Source: DASQZK01 sp963771005
Lineage (GTDB): Bacteria > Bacteroidota > Bacteroidia > Bacteroidales > GCA-2748055
Length of the DNA: 64,000 nucleotides
Direction of reading: 5' to 3'
NCBI GenBank assembly: GCA_963771005.1
Contig: CAVYRO010000002.1
Coordinates: 1,116,001-1,180,000 of the forward strand
Shown: positions 24,292 through 32,693 of the stretch, piece by piece
How positions within the stretch are numbered: the first letter of the stretch is position 1
Layout of the letters: each line of letters opens with the position of its first letter
Made by a program: the position numbers and the translations under genes
Notes under the pieces: model-generated
What the model was told of the DNA's origin: nothing
The model's input: only the letters and a program-made list of their open reading frames with translations
The model's database searches: none

Positions 24292-27034
24292 ATCCGGCGC
24301 GAACCGCAAGGAAAATCATCAATACAGCCGCAAGAATTTCAGCCGCCAGTAACAGCCACGGCTTCGACCGCACCGGGCTGGTATCCCCCACCAGCTGGTA
24401 ACCCGACCAAAAATACGGATTGGTCAAAAAGGGCGGGGCTTTATCCAGGTATTCCAGCTTAGCTTCCCTTAAGGCAGTGTTTTTCGGTTTGCCTGCGGCA
24501 AGCTTCCTGTAAAACCGGTTCATCATCAACGGGCTGGAACCGTCATCCGCGAGCCAGAGGGTATGTACCACCGACCCGGCGCCGGCAGCCATGAAACTCC
24601 GGGTCAGGCATAGCATGCCTTCGCCGTTGTTCAGGTTCCCGGTTCCGGTGTTGCAGGCATTGAGGATCACCAGCGGGGAATGAAGGTCCAGGGAGGAGAT
24701 CTCATAGTCGAACAACTTTCCCTGTCCCGAAAAAAGGAGGTAGTTTCCCTCGGCGTTGTCCTCCTCGTTTTGCGCATGCATGGCAAAATGGAAAATGACA
24801 TCGCCCGACCCGGAAGAGAGAAAGCTCTGCACGGTGGCCTTTTCGTTCCTGAACCAGGTCCCGCCGAACAGGTCCATAAGCATCCCGGATTCCTCGCCGG
24901 AACCTGCCAGTGTCTGAATTTCTGCACGGGCATCATCCGACGCAAAGGGAGTGAACGAGATGACTTTTTCATCTTTCGAAGGGGTCTTTCCACCGGAAAA
25001 CAGCATGCCCGAGGAATACAGGTAGGAAAATTCATACCGATAGATCAGGTACGGGAGGCCGGCAAAATTTAGCTTTTCCCCTGGGGGAATTGAGGTAATG
25101 CAGCTTTCCAGAGGGATGTAATTCACGGCGCCGTCGGGGATCACAAGAATTTCCTTATGCTCCGCGTATTTTTCGACTGGCCTGAAAAACCGGAGGTAAA
25201 ACCGGTACAGCGCCATCGCAAGACTGTCGTTGGTTTCCGGCGTGACCGAATATAGCGAGAAATGATCCATGTACTGCCTGCAGAACCGGACATCGTCCCG
25301 GAATGACAGATCCATATTTACTTCGGCATAATGCACGTTTTTCCTGTCGATGATGAAAATGTAGAAATCTTTTTCCTCCCCGTCTTCCGCAGGGAGGGCA
25401 TATTCAATGAGCGTCTGCCGGCTTCCCAGTTTTTCCTGTATTTCGCGGATCCCGGGGGGCCATGTGTTCGGGTACAACCTGCTGTACCAGGGTTTGGACT
25501 TCGCCAGGGCCTGGAGGGAATCCATCCGGAGGTTTAAATGAAATAATTTGTTCTCCCAAACAACCAGCGAAGCCGTATCGCGATCCATTTTGCTTTTCTC
25601 CGTGTTGACCATCCGGTTGAAGGAACTGATCTCTTCATCCGCCTCCAGCAACGCCCGGAGCAGGGTGTCCGATCCGGCAAGCCTGTGTACATATTCGCGC
25701 GTGTTCAGCTTCCTGTTCAGTTCGTAAGCCTTCCATTCCGATCCCATCAGATAGGCCTTATTCAGGAATCCTTCCTCCCCGGTCAACTCGTACAATTTCA
25801 ACGCAGCCCGGATCCCCGCCATATAGATCCCCTTTTCCTCGTTGGCCAGAATGAGGCGGCTCTCCCCGGAAGCATAGCGCATGGAGATCTCGTCTTTGAT
25901 GGAAATGGCGGTATTGATGGCTTCGAGCGCCGAGCCCAGGAATTTCTGTTTGCCCTCCGGTGAAGCGGTTGAATCGGCCATACCGTTAAGTGCCCGCGTC
26001 TTGTGATAAAGAATGGTGATGGCGCGGGTTTCATGCAATGATCCTTCCCTGCCGGGATTTTTATGAATATCCCTGACATCGAAATCAATATACAATGATC
26101 GCAGAGCGGTCTGATACATTTCCAGCGCCCGGAGATATTTGTTTTGGGCGAAGTACAGATCACCACAGATCTGGTAAGCCGCTGCCGTGGCCGGATGATG
26201 AAAACCATACTTTTGAATATATATGTCTATGGCACGGTCAATATATCTTTCTGCACGTTCATATCGCTCCGTCATTGTCAGCATTTCACAATATTCAACA
26301 TAAATGCCGGCAAGCTGTTTCTGACCCTCACCTACCTCTTTTGTGGCTTCCGCAATAGCGAGTGCATAATAATGTTCCGCTGCATCAAACTTCCCCTCCC
26401 TGTCTGAAATCCTCGCCAGGTTTAGATATACACTGAAAATATAGGATTGATTCAAAGAACGTTTTATTTTGAGGCTCTTATTGAGATAATTACGTGCTTC
26501 ATCATATTTTTTAAACTCATAGAGAAGATTTCCGTAATTCAGCTGCAGCATGGATAGTGTATTCAAGTACTTCGGCGATTTTGTCCCATATTCTGAAAGC
26601 AAATTAATTGCAGCGTCGAAATATAAGGAGGCTTTTCTGAGATCATTCAGACTATGGTAGAGATTTGCCTTGTGATTATAATTGCTGATAAGCGGGTAAG
26701 GGTCTTCCTCAGGCAGAATGCAGTATTTTTCAGCCATATCATAATACCACAGAGCCCTGTTTGGCTGTCCCAGACGAGCACAGATCAATCCGGCATCATT
26801 ATAAATGACCCAGGGATCTACCGGCATCTCTGACGTATCCAGCTGCACCAGGGGGATAATACATTTTTTGGCTTCAAAATATTCTCCCTTGTTATAAAAA
26901 CGGAGAAATTGATGGAATAAAGAATCCAAATCATTAGGGTCCTGTGCTTCCAGATTTCCGAAACAACCCAGGAACACAGAAATTAATATGATATATATAG
27001 GCTTCAAGATCAAAAGAAGGTGATTTACCGCCAC
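24260..27034 (-). CDS. TPR-repeat protein with C-terminal CHAT (caspase-like) domain
   Basis: Up to 924 residues. An N-terminal hydrophobic export segment (IYIILISVFLGCF) is followed by at least six TPR-type repeats to ~residue 330 (ALWYYDMAEKY, NLARISDREGKFDAAEHYYALA, ALEMYQTALRSL), a helical region, and a CHAT domain in ~580-880. The catalytic pair is H753 in HFAMHAQ and C794 in ILNACNTGTG; the flanking GGTWFRNEKAT and PYFWSGYQLVGD motifs are also present. A last helix (~892-912) could anchor it. The first codon used by the frame is GTG at 27034; a TTG at 27007 gives a neater signal sequence (KPIYIILIS). CHAT proteins are clan CD peptidases or regulators. Neighbours: a terminator-like hairpin and a Gly-Gly peptide gene upstream, and the sigma operon converging on its 3' end. 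Confidence 0.9.
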   Translation of the reverse strand: MAVNHLLLILKPIYIILISVFLGCFGNLEAQDPNDLDSLFHQFLRFYNKGEYFEAKKCIIPLVQLDTSEMPVDPWVIYNDAGLICARLGQPNRALWYYDMAEKYCILPEEDPYPLISNYNHKANLYHSLNDLRKASLYFDAAINLLSEYGTKSPKYLNTLSMLQLNYGNLLYEFKKYDEARNYLNKSLKIKRSLNQSYIFSVYLNLARISDREGKFDAAEHYYALAIAEATKEVGEGQKQLAGIYVEYCEMLTMTERYERAERYIDRAIDIYIQKYGFHHPATAAAYQICGDLYFAQNKYLRALEMYQTALRSLYIDFDVRDIHKNPGREGSLHETRAITILYHKTRALNGMADSTASPEGKQKFLGSALEAINTAISIKDEISMRYASGESRLILANEEKGIYMAGIRAALKLYELTGEEGFLNKAYLMGSEWKAYELNRKLNTREYVHRLAGSDTLLRALLEADEEISSFNRMVNTEKSKMDRDTASLVVWENKLFHLNLRMDSLQALAKSKPWYSRLYPNTWPPGIREIQEKLGSRQTLIEYALPAEDGEEKDFYIFIIDRKNVHYAEVNMDLSFRDDVRFCRQYMDHFSLYSVTPETNDSLAMALYRFYLRFFRPVEKYAEHKEILVIPDGAVNYIPLESCITSIPPGEKLNFAGLPYLIYRYEFSYLYSSGMLFSGGKTPSKDEKVISFTPFASDDARAEIQTLAGSGEESGMLMDLFGGTWFRNEKATVQSFLSSGSGDVIFHFAMHAQNEEDNAEGNYLLFSGQGKLFDYEISSLDLHSPLVILNACNTGTGNLNNGEGMLCLTRSFMAAGAGSVVHTLWLADDGSSPLMMNRFYRKLAAGKPKNTALREAKLEYLDKAPPFLTNPYFWSGYQLVGDTSPVRSKPWLLLAAEILAAVLMIFLAVRAGSNMDPRSSSS

Positions 27035-27058
27035 AAAGTAACCATCCTTCCCTGATTT

Positions 27059-27099
27059 GAAAAAATAAATGCCGTTCTTTTAACATTCGAACGGCATTT
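27059..27099 (-). terminator. Hairpin between the Gly-Gly peptide gene and the CHAT gene
   Basis: Arms AAATGCCGTTC (27067-27077) and GAACGGCATTT (27089-27099) form a perfect 11-bp stem with an 11-base loop. On the minus strand the stem is followed by TATTTTTTC, so it should terminate or attenuate transcripts coming from the peptide gene. The plus strand has only five T after the stem. Confidence 0.7.
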
Positions 27100-27107
27100 T
27101 TATGCAA

Positions 27108-27260
27108 TCACGGATTTCCCTCATCGGGCGGATCCTGAGGTTCTCCAGGATCTCCTCCGTCGCCCCCAATAATTTTTGACATCATGGCCTTACTGAGAAT
27201 ATTTTGCAGCCCAAAGGACTCGAAGTCCTTCATTTTCCGGTTAACGGGTAATTGTTTCAT
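27108..27260 (-). CDS. Small Gly-Gly-motif peptide, RiPP-precursor-like
   Basis: A 50-residue frame from ATG (27258-27260) to TGA. The N-terminal part is MKQLPVNRKMKDFESFGLQN, then ILSKAMMSKIIGG, then an acidic Pro/Gly tail DGGDPGEPQDPPDEGNP. The layout (basic start, KM.DFE, LS..MM..IIGG, then a low-complexity tail) resembles the short leader-type peptides of Bacteroidota that carry a Gly-Gly motif before a core. The core here has no Cys, Ser or Thr, so lanthionine or thioether modification is unlikely. It is followed by a terminator-like hairpin and the CHAT gene on the same strand. I did not find a clear TAnnTTTG box upstream. Being so short, it may be chance, but the start, family-like pattern and location argue for a real gene. 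Confidence 0.6.
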   Translation of the reverse strand: MKQLPVNRKMKDFESFGLQNILSKAMMSKIIGGDGGDPGEPQDPPDEGNP

Positions 27261-27353
27261 GAGTTCTGAGTTTTGGTTAACAATTACCGCTTTATTAAGG
27301 TGGGGGGAGATTTGTTACCCTGATTTTGGAAAAAAATGGAAAAAATATAGCAT

Positions 27354-27400
27354 CATAACCCATAACCTCATAACTCCATAACTCCATAACCTCATAACTT
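27354..27400. repeat. 8-bp minisatellite (CATAACTC)n
   Basis: Six near-identical units of 7-8 bases: CATAACC, CATAACCT, CATAACTC, CATAACTC, CATAACCT, CATAACTT. The array ends only 3 bases before the stop codon of the metallo-beta-lactamase-fold gene and fills part of the gap to the peptide gene. Confidence 0.85.
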
Positions 27401-27402
27401 CC

Positions 27403-28218
27403 TCACTTCAAATAAACCACCTCATCCTTATCCCCATCCGTCCGGTACGTGATATTCGAATGAAGTGCCGTATTGAGTATGACGAAATTTTCGTGACTGA
27501 ACAGACTTTTAATTCCACCGTCAGTTCCGGCGGAAGGATCGGATGAACTGATGCCCAGGATGGTTTTTGGTTCGGGGATCCGGGAAAAATCATTTTGTGA
27601 AATGGCGGGATGGCTACCGGTTATCCCGGACCGTGGGATTTTGAAGAATCGGATATCGGACATTTTAAGGCGGTTCAGCCACGCTCCCATAACCGAGTCG
27701 CCGGGAAGGATTACCGTGTGGGATCCCAGCGTGAGCCGGAGAACGACCGAGCTTACATCTTCACCCCGGCTGTATTGAAAATCGTGAACCGGGTTAAGGA
27801 TCCCGATGCTTACATCACCGAGATCAGGCACCCGCTTGCTGTGATCGACGGCCTGGTGGAATCCGATACGGTCTGAACGGTTGGCGAAGTCGATCAGTAA
27901 TGTCATACCTGCCCAGGAACCCGGCTTGGGGTACCAGAAATTTTTCGTTCCGAATTCACGCATGATTGATTTCAGACCCTGTCCGTGGTCTGCATGTGCA
28001 TGCGATAGCAGCACGAAATCGAAAAGCGGTTCATCAGGTGCCGGGTAGCGGCTCTCGCGACTGAAATGTTTTTTCAGAAAAAAATAGGTGGAACGGAAAT
28101 AAGGCGTATCCGAGGAATCGATGAGTGCATAATGTGACCTGCCGTCATTTCCAATGCTCTCAATGAAAATCGAATCACCCCCGTTCGCATCGATAAGTGT
28201 TACACTTAATGAACTCAT
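27403..28218 (-). CDS. Metallo-beta-lactamase-fold hydrolase
   Basis: A 271-residue protein with the MBL metal motif SHAHADHG (H73, H75, D77, H78), a strand VILPGDS near residue 170 giving the bridging Asp, and a late H in LHSNI. The N-terminus LSVTLIDANGGDSIFIES resembles ComEC-like and other 'internalised' MBL-fold proteins that process nucleic acids or small molecules; such proteins often sit in conflict or toxin-linked operons. No signal peptide. It follows the unknown gene by 14 bases and forms a two-gene operon with it. The substrate cannot be told. Confidence 0.85.
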   Translation of the reverse strand: MSSLSVTLIDANGGDSIFIESIGNDGRSHYALIDSSDTPYFRSTYFFLKKHFSRESRYPAPDEPLFDFVLLSHAHADHGQGLKSIMREFGTKNFWYPKPGSWAGMTLLIDFANRSDRIGFHQAVDHSKRVPDLGDVSIGILNPVHDFQYSRGEDVSSVVLRLTLGSHTVILPGDSVMGAWLNRLKMSDIRFFKIPRSGITGSHPAISQNDFSRIPEPKTILGISSSDPSAGTDGGIKSLFSHENFVILNTALHSNITYRTDGDKDEVVYLK

Positions 28219-28232
28219 TCCAATTTTACCGG

Positions 28233-28817
28233 TTATGCCGGATCGAACGATAATGCCAGATCCCGTTTTATGTGGTAGTTTTCGAAGGCCAACCCTATTT
28301 GACGATGCTCCCAGGCTTCGAATACCCGGGTTTCACTTTCCGAGAAATGGATCATGGAAGGTTTAGTTTCGGGAATGAATTCCTCAAGGCTGATCTCATT
28401 TCGCCTGAAGGCGACTGCCATGCGGAACAAATCGGCCCTGATCCTGTACACGGATCCTCTCCGGCAATATACTTCCATCTCGAATAGCTCGTTGGGGAGG
28501 TGAATGGTATTGATATTCACGAAAAAATCATCATGCTTTTCGATCGATCCGATCAGCTGAGATATTTCGGAATGGTGACGGAAATGTCTTCCCGTCAGGG
28601 CCTTCACAATAACGGTCTGCTTGTCCTCGAACAGAAAAGATCCGGCAGCCGGATCCGTTCCGAACGGCTGGCGTGCCATGGGGGTACCGCTTTCGACAGA
28701 ATAATAGGTGCATCGGGTTAAATTATGACCCTCAAAGGATTCCGTTTCGTCGATGATCACAGGAATATCTGCAGGGATCTCCGCCATTTTCCTTCTCTTC
28801 CACAAGCTGGTAAGCAT
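28233..28817 (-). CDS. Unknown protein encoded upstream of the MBL-fold gene
   Basis: A 194-residue soluble protein from the ATG at 28817: LTSLWKRRKMAEIPADIPVI, then acidic and aromatic stretches, FEMEVYCRRGSVYRIRADL, RRNEISLEEFIPETKPSMIH. No known motif is evident to me. The frame is open back to 28946, but the region before 28817 is low in coding character, and a TAATTTAA near-match to the -7 box lies 27 bases upstream of 28817. A Met at residue 11 is another possible start. It is 14 bases upstream of the MBL-fold gene, so the two are probably one functional unit, for example a partner or substrate-recognition subunit. Confidence 0.65.
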   Translation of the reverse strand: MLTSLWKRRKMAEIPADIPVIIDETESFEGHNLTRCTYYSVESGTPMARQPFGTDPAAGSFLFEDKQTVIVKALTGRHFRHHSEISQLIGSIEKHDDFFVNINTIHLPNELFEMEVYCRRGSVYRIRADLFRMAVAFRRNEISLEEFIPETKPSMIHFSESETRVFEAWEHRQIGLAFENYHIKRDLALSFDPA

Positions 28818-28958
28818 AACAGGAGTTTCTTGATAGGACGGCGTTAAATTACATCCCGGGAGAGGACTTGTCAATCCTAATTTTTTAGGATTTTTTGAGA
28901 AGAAAAAGTGGAAGACGGATCCGGAAGGGCCGGGATCCGTGTTCACTCTTCAGGTAAT

Positions 28959-30542
28959 TCATACGATCTTCTCCACAGAGTGGAGCCCGGTAGCCCCCGA
29001 AGGATGCGGCTTGGAGACCTTTTCGATCTGCGGTGTACCGTCGCCTTCATAACAACGCACCGTGAACCGGTGCCGTCCTTGTGCATACGGAATATCTATC
29101 CTCCATATCACCCAGGTTGTTTCAGAGAGCGGGGGCCGGAGCCGGGCTTCCTGCCATAGGCCGTCATCGGTTTTGAGCTGAACTTTCGAGATCCCCCGGG
29201 CGCCGGCGAATGCGATCCCTCCGACAGGGATCCGCCTGACGCCCTGCTCATCGGTATAGACATGGTCTGCGGCAACCGTATCGATCACAGAGGTGGCCCT
29301 GATCCTCGCCTCCCTGTCCCACCCGCGCTTTACCCAGTAACCGTCGCCGTTGTCAGCGGTAATCTCGATTTTTTCGATCCATTTGGGCTGCTTCATTCCG
29401 TAATGATCGGGAATATAGATCCGCAGCGGGAAACCATGTTTCCGCGTAAGCGGAACACCATCCCAGGCATAGCATAGCATGATCCGTTTATCGTTTCGTA
29501 TATCTTCGAGTGATACGAACTCGCGAAATCCATCAGCAGCGGTGAAGGCAAGAAAGGCTGCCCCATCCCTTAACCCGAAACCGGGGAGAAGATTCTGCAG
29601 GCTAACGCCGGTCCAGCGGGTGGTGCTTATTAGGTCACCGGCGATATAGTTGGAGATACATTCAAGGGTAACGAACTGGTGCATCACCTTATGATTTTTA
29701 ATCTCGTCCAGTGCCAGTCTAAGATCATTTTCCACAAGACCCGTGATTTGAAGTCTCCATTTATCCTCGCGGATATCGGGCGGCATGGTATTTATATCGA
29801 TCCGGTAATGCTTTTCAAGAGAGGTAAACTCAGGGCGCGTTCCGGGCGCAGGTTCCATATCCGATGCGGCATTGGGTAACGGATGGCCTGTGGACCATCG
29901 GGAGCCTTCATCCGTTTCCTCTTTTCTGATCATAGCCCCTATACCCACACCAAGGATGGTGATACCGGCTGTTATGCCTCCCAGTCGATAGAGAAATTTA
30001 CGCCGCCCGGTGTTTGCGGATGCCTCCCCTTCTGCCGGCATACCGTCGAGTACCTGGAAGACCCATCCCAGGGTATGTCCCCATGCAACGTACATGAAAA
30101 GGATCCACAGCCCCGATAAAAACATCCCTGCCGGAAGGCGCGTTCCCTCTCCAAGGCTCACAAGGAGTACCGGGATCCCGGCAAGACCGCCCATGATCGT
30201 AGCAGGCCATTTTGGTGAGAGACGCTGCCAGCCAATGATGAGCCGGATGACAAGAGTTATGACGAATCCGCCTGCAAGGAAGATGATCACAGCCATGGTC
30301 TGCTCGGCGGTTTTAGCCACCGTCGCCGTTGGGCCGAGATGAAATATCCGTATAATGGTCACCATGGATTCTATTGCTCCGGTGATCACAGGACCCGGAA
30401 GATGCTGCGAAAGCCAGTCGAAGAGGTCAAAAACGACAAATGGCAGCTTCACGATTTTCCAGGCGAGGTAAAAGATAGCTGAAAGTGGGAAGGTGAGTAT
30501 GAGACCCAGGAATGCTGAGAAGATTAGGGCGGGCTTTTTCAT
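28959..30542 (-). CDS. Membrane-domain fused molybdopterin-dependent oxidoreductase
   Basis: A 527-residue protein from the ATG at 30542. Residues ~1-170 form a polytopic membrane region of about five helices. At residues ~180-186 an internal twin-arginine-like TGRRKFLYRLGG is followed by another helix (ITAGITILGVGIGAMI). Residues ~230-520 are a sulfite-oxidase-type Moco domain: the cofactor Cys is C295 in VTLECISNY, with RWTGVSL, FAFTAADGF-like (LAFTAADGFREF), HGFPLRIYIPDHYGMKQPKW and a C-terminal Ig-like dimer domain. YedY/MsrP-like enzymes reduce methionine sulfoxide or other oxidised groups in the periplasm. The fusion differs from the usual separate MsrP/MsrQ pair. It lies upstream of, and on the same strand as, the unknown/MBL operon. 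Confidence 0.85.
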   Translation of the reverse strand: MKKPALIFSAFLGLILTFPLSAIFYLAWKIVKLPFVVFDLFDWLSQHLPGPVITGAIESMVTIIRIFHLGPTATVAKTAEQTMAVIIFLAGGFVITLVIRLIIGWQRLSPKWPATIMGGLAGIPVLLVSLGEGTRLPAGMFLSGLWILFMYVAWGHTLGWVFQVLDGMPAEGEASANTGRRKFLYRLGGITAGITILGVGIGAMIRKEETDEGSRWSTGHPLPNAASDMEPAPGTRPEFTSLEKHYRIDINTMPPDIREDKWRLQITGLVENDLRLALDEIKNHKVMHQFVTLECISNYIAGDLISTTRWTGVSLQNLLPGFGLRDGAAFLAFTAADGFREFVSLEDIRNDKRIMLCYAWDGVPLTRKHGFPLRIYIPDHYGMKQPKWIEKIEITADNGDGYWVKRGWDREARIRATSVIDTVAADHVYTDEQGVRRIPVGGIAFAGARGISKVQLKTDDGLWQEARLRPPLSETTWVIWRIDIPYAQGRHRFTVRCYEGDGTPQIEKVSKPHPSGATGLHSVEKIV

Positions 30543-31238
30543 GGAATACTTGTATAAGATTAAAGGCGAAGAGTAAATATACAGGATTATGACAGTTAAT
30601 TCCAATACATGAGAGATTAATTGGCTGAGAACACGGGGAGAAAGGACCGTTTGGGTGCCGGAGTAAGAATTATCTACAGGGTCGTTTATTGATAATAGAT
30701 TGTGGTTATTCTATTATATCACTGATTTTTAATAACTTAATCAAGTTATTTAACTACTTATTTCATTGTAAATAGTGTTTGCCAGAAAACCCGATGACCC
30801 TTGGGTTTTCTTTCTGATACTAAATAAGAATTTTATGTCTTTTTAAACGAACTATTGTTACTGAAATAGGGCTGAGTAATGAATGTCAGTCTGATTGTGA
30901 GGGTTGGTTTTTGGTGATTGGGCATAGGGCGGGGATTATGATATTTAAGATGAATTTCGGTTTAAAGAGGGTCCCCACCCCCGCCGTCCAACCGCCTGCC
31001 CTTAATAGATCTCACCTCAATTATCTCAGCGTCCCATTTTCAACTTTTTGATGAAAAGTTATTAACAATGCCCTCATCGCTTTTAATTTCAATATATTAA
31101 AGCATATATTCACGATAGCAAATATCCTCCCAAACTCATCAGCCAGGAGGACCCGCAGATAACTTAAGTGAAAATTTTGACAATCAGAGAAATTAATGTA
31201 ATTTGATCTATCCGGTATAATGAAAGTAACCCAAAGCC
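30543..31238. other. Intergenic region upstream of the GH20-like gene
   Basis: No gene is supported. It is A/T-rich from 30680 to 30860 and has an isolated hairpin (see next entry). A G/C-rich 30930-31010 stretch has no visible reading frame. Confidence 0.4.
30785..30815 (+). terminator. Isolated terminator-like hairpin
   Basis: Arms GAAAACCC (30785-30792) and GGGTTTTC (30803-30810) form a perfect 8-bp stem with a 10-base loop and a short T-rich tail. No plus-strand gene ends nearby, so it may terminate an unseen small RNA or be a relic. Confidence 0.4.
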
Positions 31239-32363
31239 ATGAAAAAATACACATTTCTTCCCCTCACCCTTTTATTTTTTCTGATGACATCCCTCCCCCT
31301 GTCTTCTGCCGGGGATATAATCCCCGACAACTCCATACCCGTAAGGGGATTTTGCTGCGGAGCCCCATCATCCGAAGGGCTGGACGAATTCGTGAAGTTT
31401 ATTGGCGAAGAACTTGCCCCGCGTCAAATAAATACCCTTATCGTCATGATCGGATACCAGTATGAATTCAAGTCCCACCCGGAATTACAGGGGCAGGATC
31501 CGTTGACAAAAAAAGACGTTAAAAAGATTGTTAAAGCCTGCAGGGAACAGAACATCAGGCTCATTCCCCAGATTAACCTGCTCGGACACCAGTCCTGGGC
31601 AAACCACCCGGGAATGTTACTGAGAGCTTTTCCTGAATTTGATGAAAATCCGGAAGTTAAGTTCCCGGAAAAATATGAATGGCCAAATCCCGACGGTTTG
31701 TATTGTAAAAGTTACTGCCCTCTTCATCCGGGAGTCCATGAAATCCTTTTCGATGTGATAGACGAGATTTGCGATATTTTCGAGGCGGATGCCTTCCATG
31801 CCGGCATGGATGAAGTTTTTTATATAGGAAATGAAAATTGCCCGCGATGCTCCGGATGTGACAAGGCTGAACTTTTCGCCGGGGAAGTAAGGACCATTCA
31901 TGATCACCTCGCCTTGCAGAACAGGGAACTGTGGATATGGGGTGATCGCCTCATCGATGGAAAGACCACCGGTATGGGTATGTGGGAAGCCAGTATGAAC
32001 AATACCTGGCGGGCCATCGACATGATACCTAAGGATGTTTTCATCTGTGACTGGCACTATGAGAGAGCCGATCCGTCACCGGTTATGTTTGCCATGAAAG
32101 GATTCCGTGTGGCATCCTGCCCTTACCGTAAGGTTGAAGTCGGACTAAAACAGGCACAAAATATGATCCGGTTCAGGCAACAGGCAGCAACCGGGATGAA
32201 GGAAAATTTTCAGGGCGTGATCCAGACCACATGGTCGGGAGTTGATAATTTCCTGGATGAATTCTATGGTCGCAATGACCCTAAAAATCCCGGTGAGTCA
32301 GAAGTCGCTTGTTTTAAGGCGATGTTTGACGAAGTGAAAAATCTTACCAAAGAAGGGAATTAA
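31239..32363 (+). CDS. Secreted GH20-like beta-N-acetylhexosaminidase catalytic domain protein
   Basis: A 374-residue protein with a signal peptide (FLPLTLLFFLMTSLPLSSAG). The rest is a TIM-barrel: INTLIVMIGYQYEF, IRLIPQINLLGHQSW near 115, the catalytic Asp-Glu pair D191-E192 in FHAGMDEVFYIG, CPRCSGCDKAE near 203, LWIWGDRL near 230, then VIQTTWSGVDN near the C-terminus. The order GHQSW, HAGMDE, WGDR, WSG is that of GH20 family hexosaminidases, though it lacks the N-terminal GH20b domain, so it may be a subfamily of its own. It probably acts in the periplasm or outside the cell on N-acetylglucosamine-containing glycans. It stands alone. Confidence 0.85.
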   Translation: MKKYTFLPLTLLFFLMTSLPLSSAGDIIPDNSIPVRGFCCGAPSSEGLDEFVKFIGEELAPRQINTLIVMIGYQYEFKSHPELQGQDPLTKKDVKKIVKACREQNIRLIPQINLLGHQSWANHPGMLLRAFPEFDENPEVKFPEKYEWPNPDGLYCKSYCPLHPGVHEILFDVIDEICDIFEADAFHAGMDEVFYIGNENCPRCSGCDKAELFAGEVRTIHDHLALQNRELWIWGDRLIDGKTTGMGMWEASMNNTWRAIDMIPKDVFICDWHYERADPSPVMFAMKGFRVASCPYRKVEVGLKQAQNMIRFRQQAATGMKENFQGVIQTTWSGVDNFLDEFYGRNDPKNPGESEVACFKAMFDEVKNLTKEGN

Positions 32364-32406
32364 CACGACTGGGTAGAAAAAGAGCCGGTATCCTACCCAT
32401 TCAGGA

Positions 32407-32670
32407 TGCATTCTAGTTTGAAATGGTTTGAAATGGTTTGAAATGGTTTGAGGTGGTTTGAAATGGTTTGAGAGAAGAGGAACGCGGATTTGACGGATTC
32501 CGATGGCCATCGGAACGGATTTTCACGGATTTTTTAATATGGTTTGATATTGTTTGAAATGGTTTCAATTCCATTCACCAAAAATTCTTCATCCATGATT
32601 ATCAGCACAAATCCGTCAAATCTGTGTTCCTCTTCCACTTCACCAAATCACCAAATTCTTCCGGCATCCG
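32407..32670. repeat. Dispersed intergenic repeat block B
   Basis: Six tandem 10-mers of the form AAATGGTTTG (32417-32472), then GAGAAGAGGAACGCGGATTT, GACGGATT, CGGAACGGATTTTCACGGAT, a second 10-mer set (32537-32568), AATCCGTCAAATCTGTGTTC, and the module CACCAAATCACCAAATTCTT ending CCGG. It is the fullest copy of the family also seen at 14180 and 55560-56100, and it ends 24 bases from the stop codon of ClC copy 2. Confidence 0.75.
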
Positions 32671-32693
32671 CAATTTGAATTCCACAATTCCTC

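Noticed and set aside
24667..26358. Open frames on both strands inside the CHAT-TPR gene
   Set aside because: The CHAT frame is supported by catalytic motifs and TPR pattern; the others are Arg- and Pro-rich shadow frames.
30543..31238. A small RNA or peptide gene in the gap before the GH20-like gene
   Set aside because: Apart from one hairpin there is no promoter box and no frame with a recognisable pattern.
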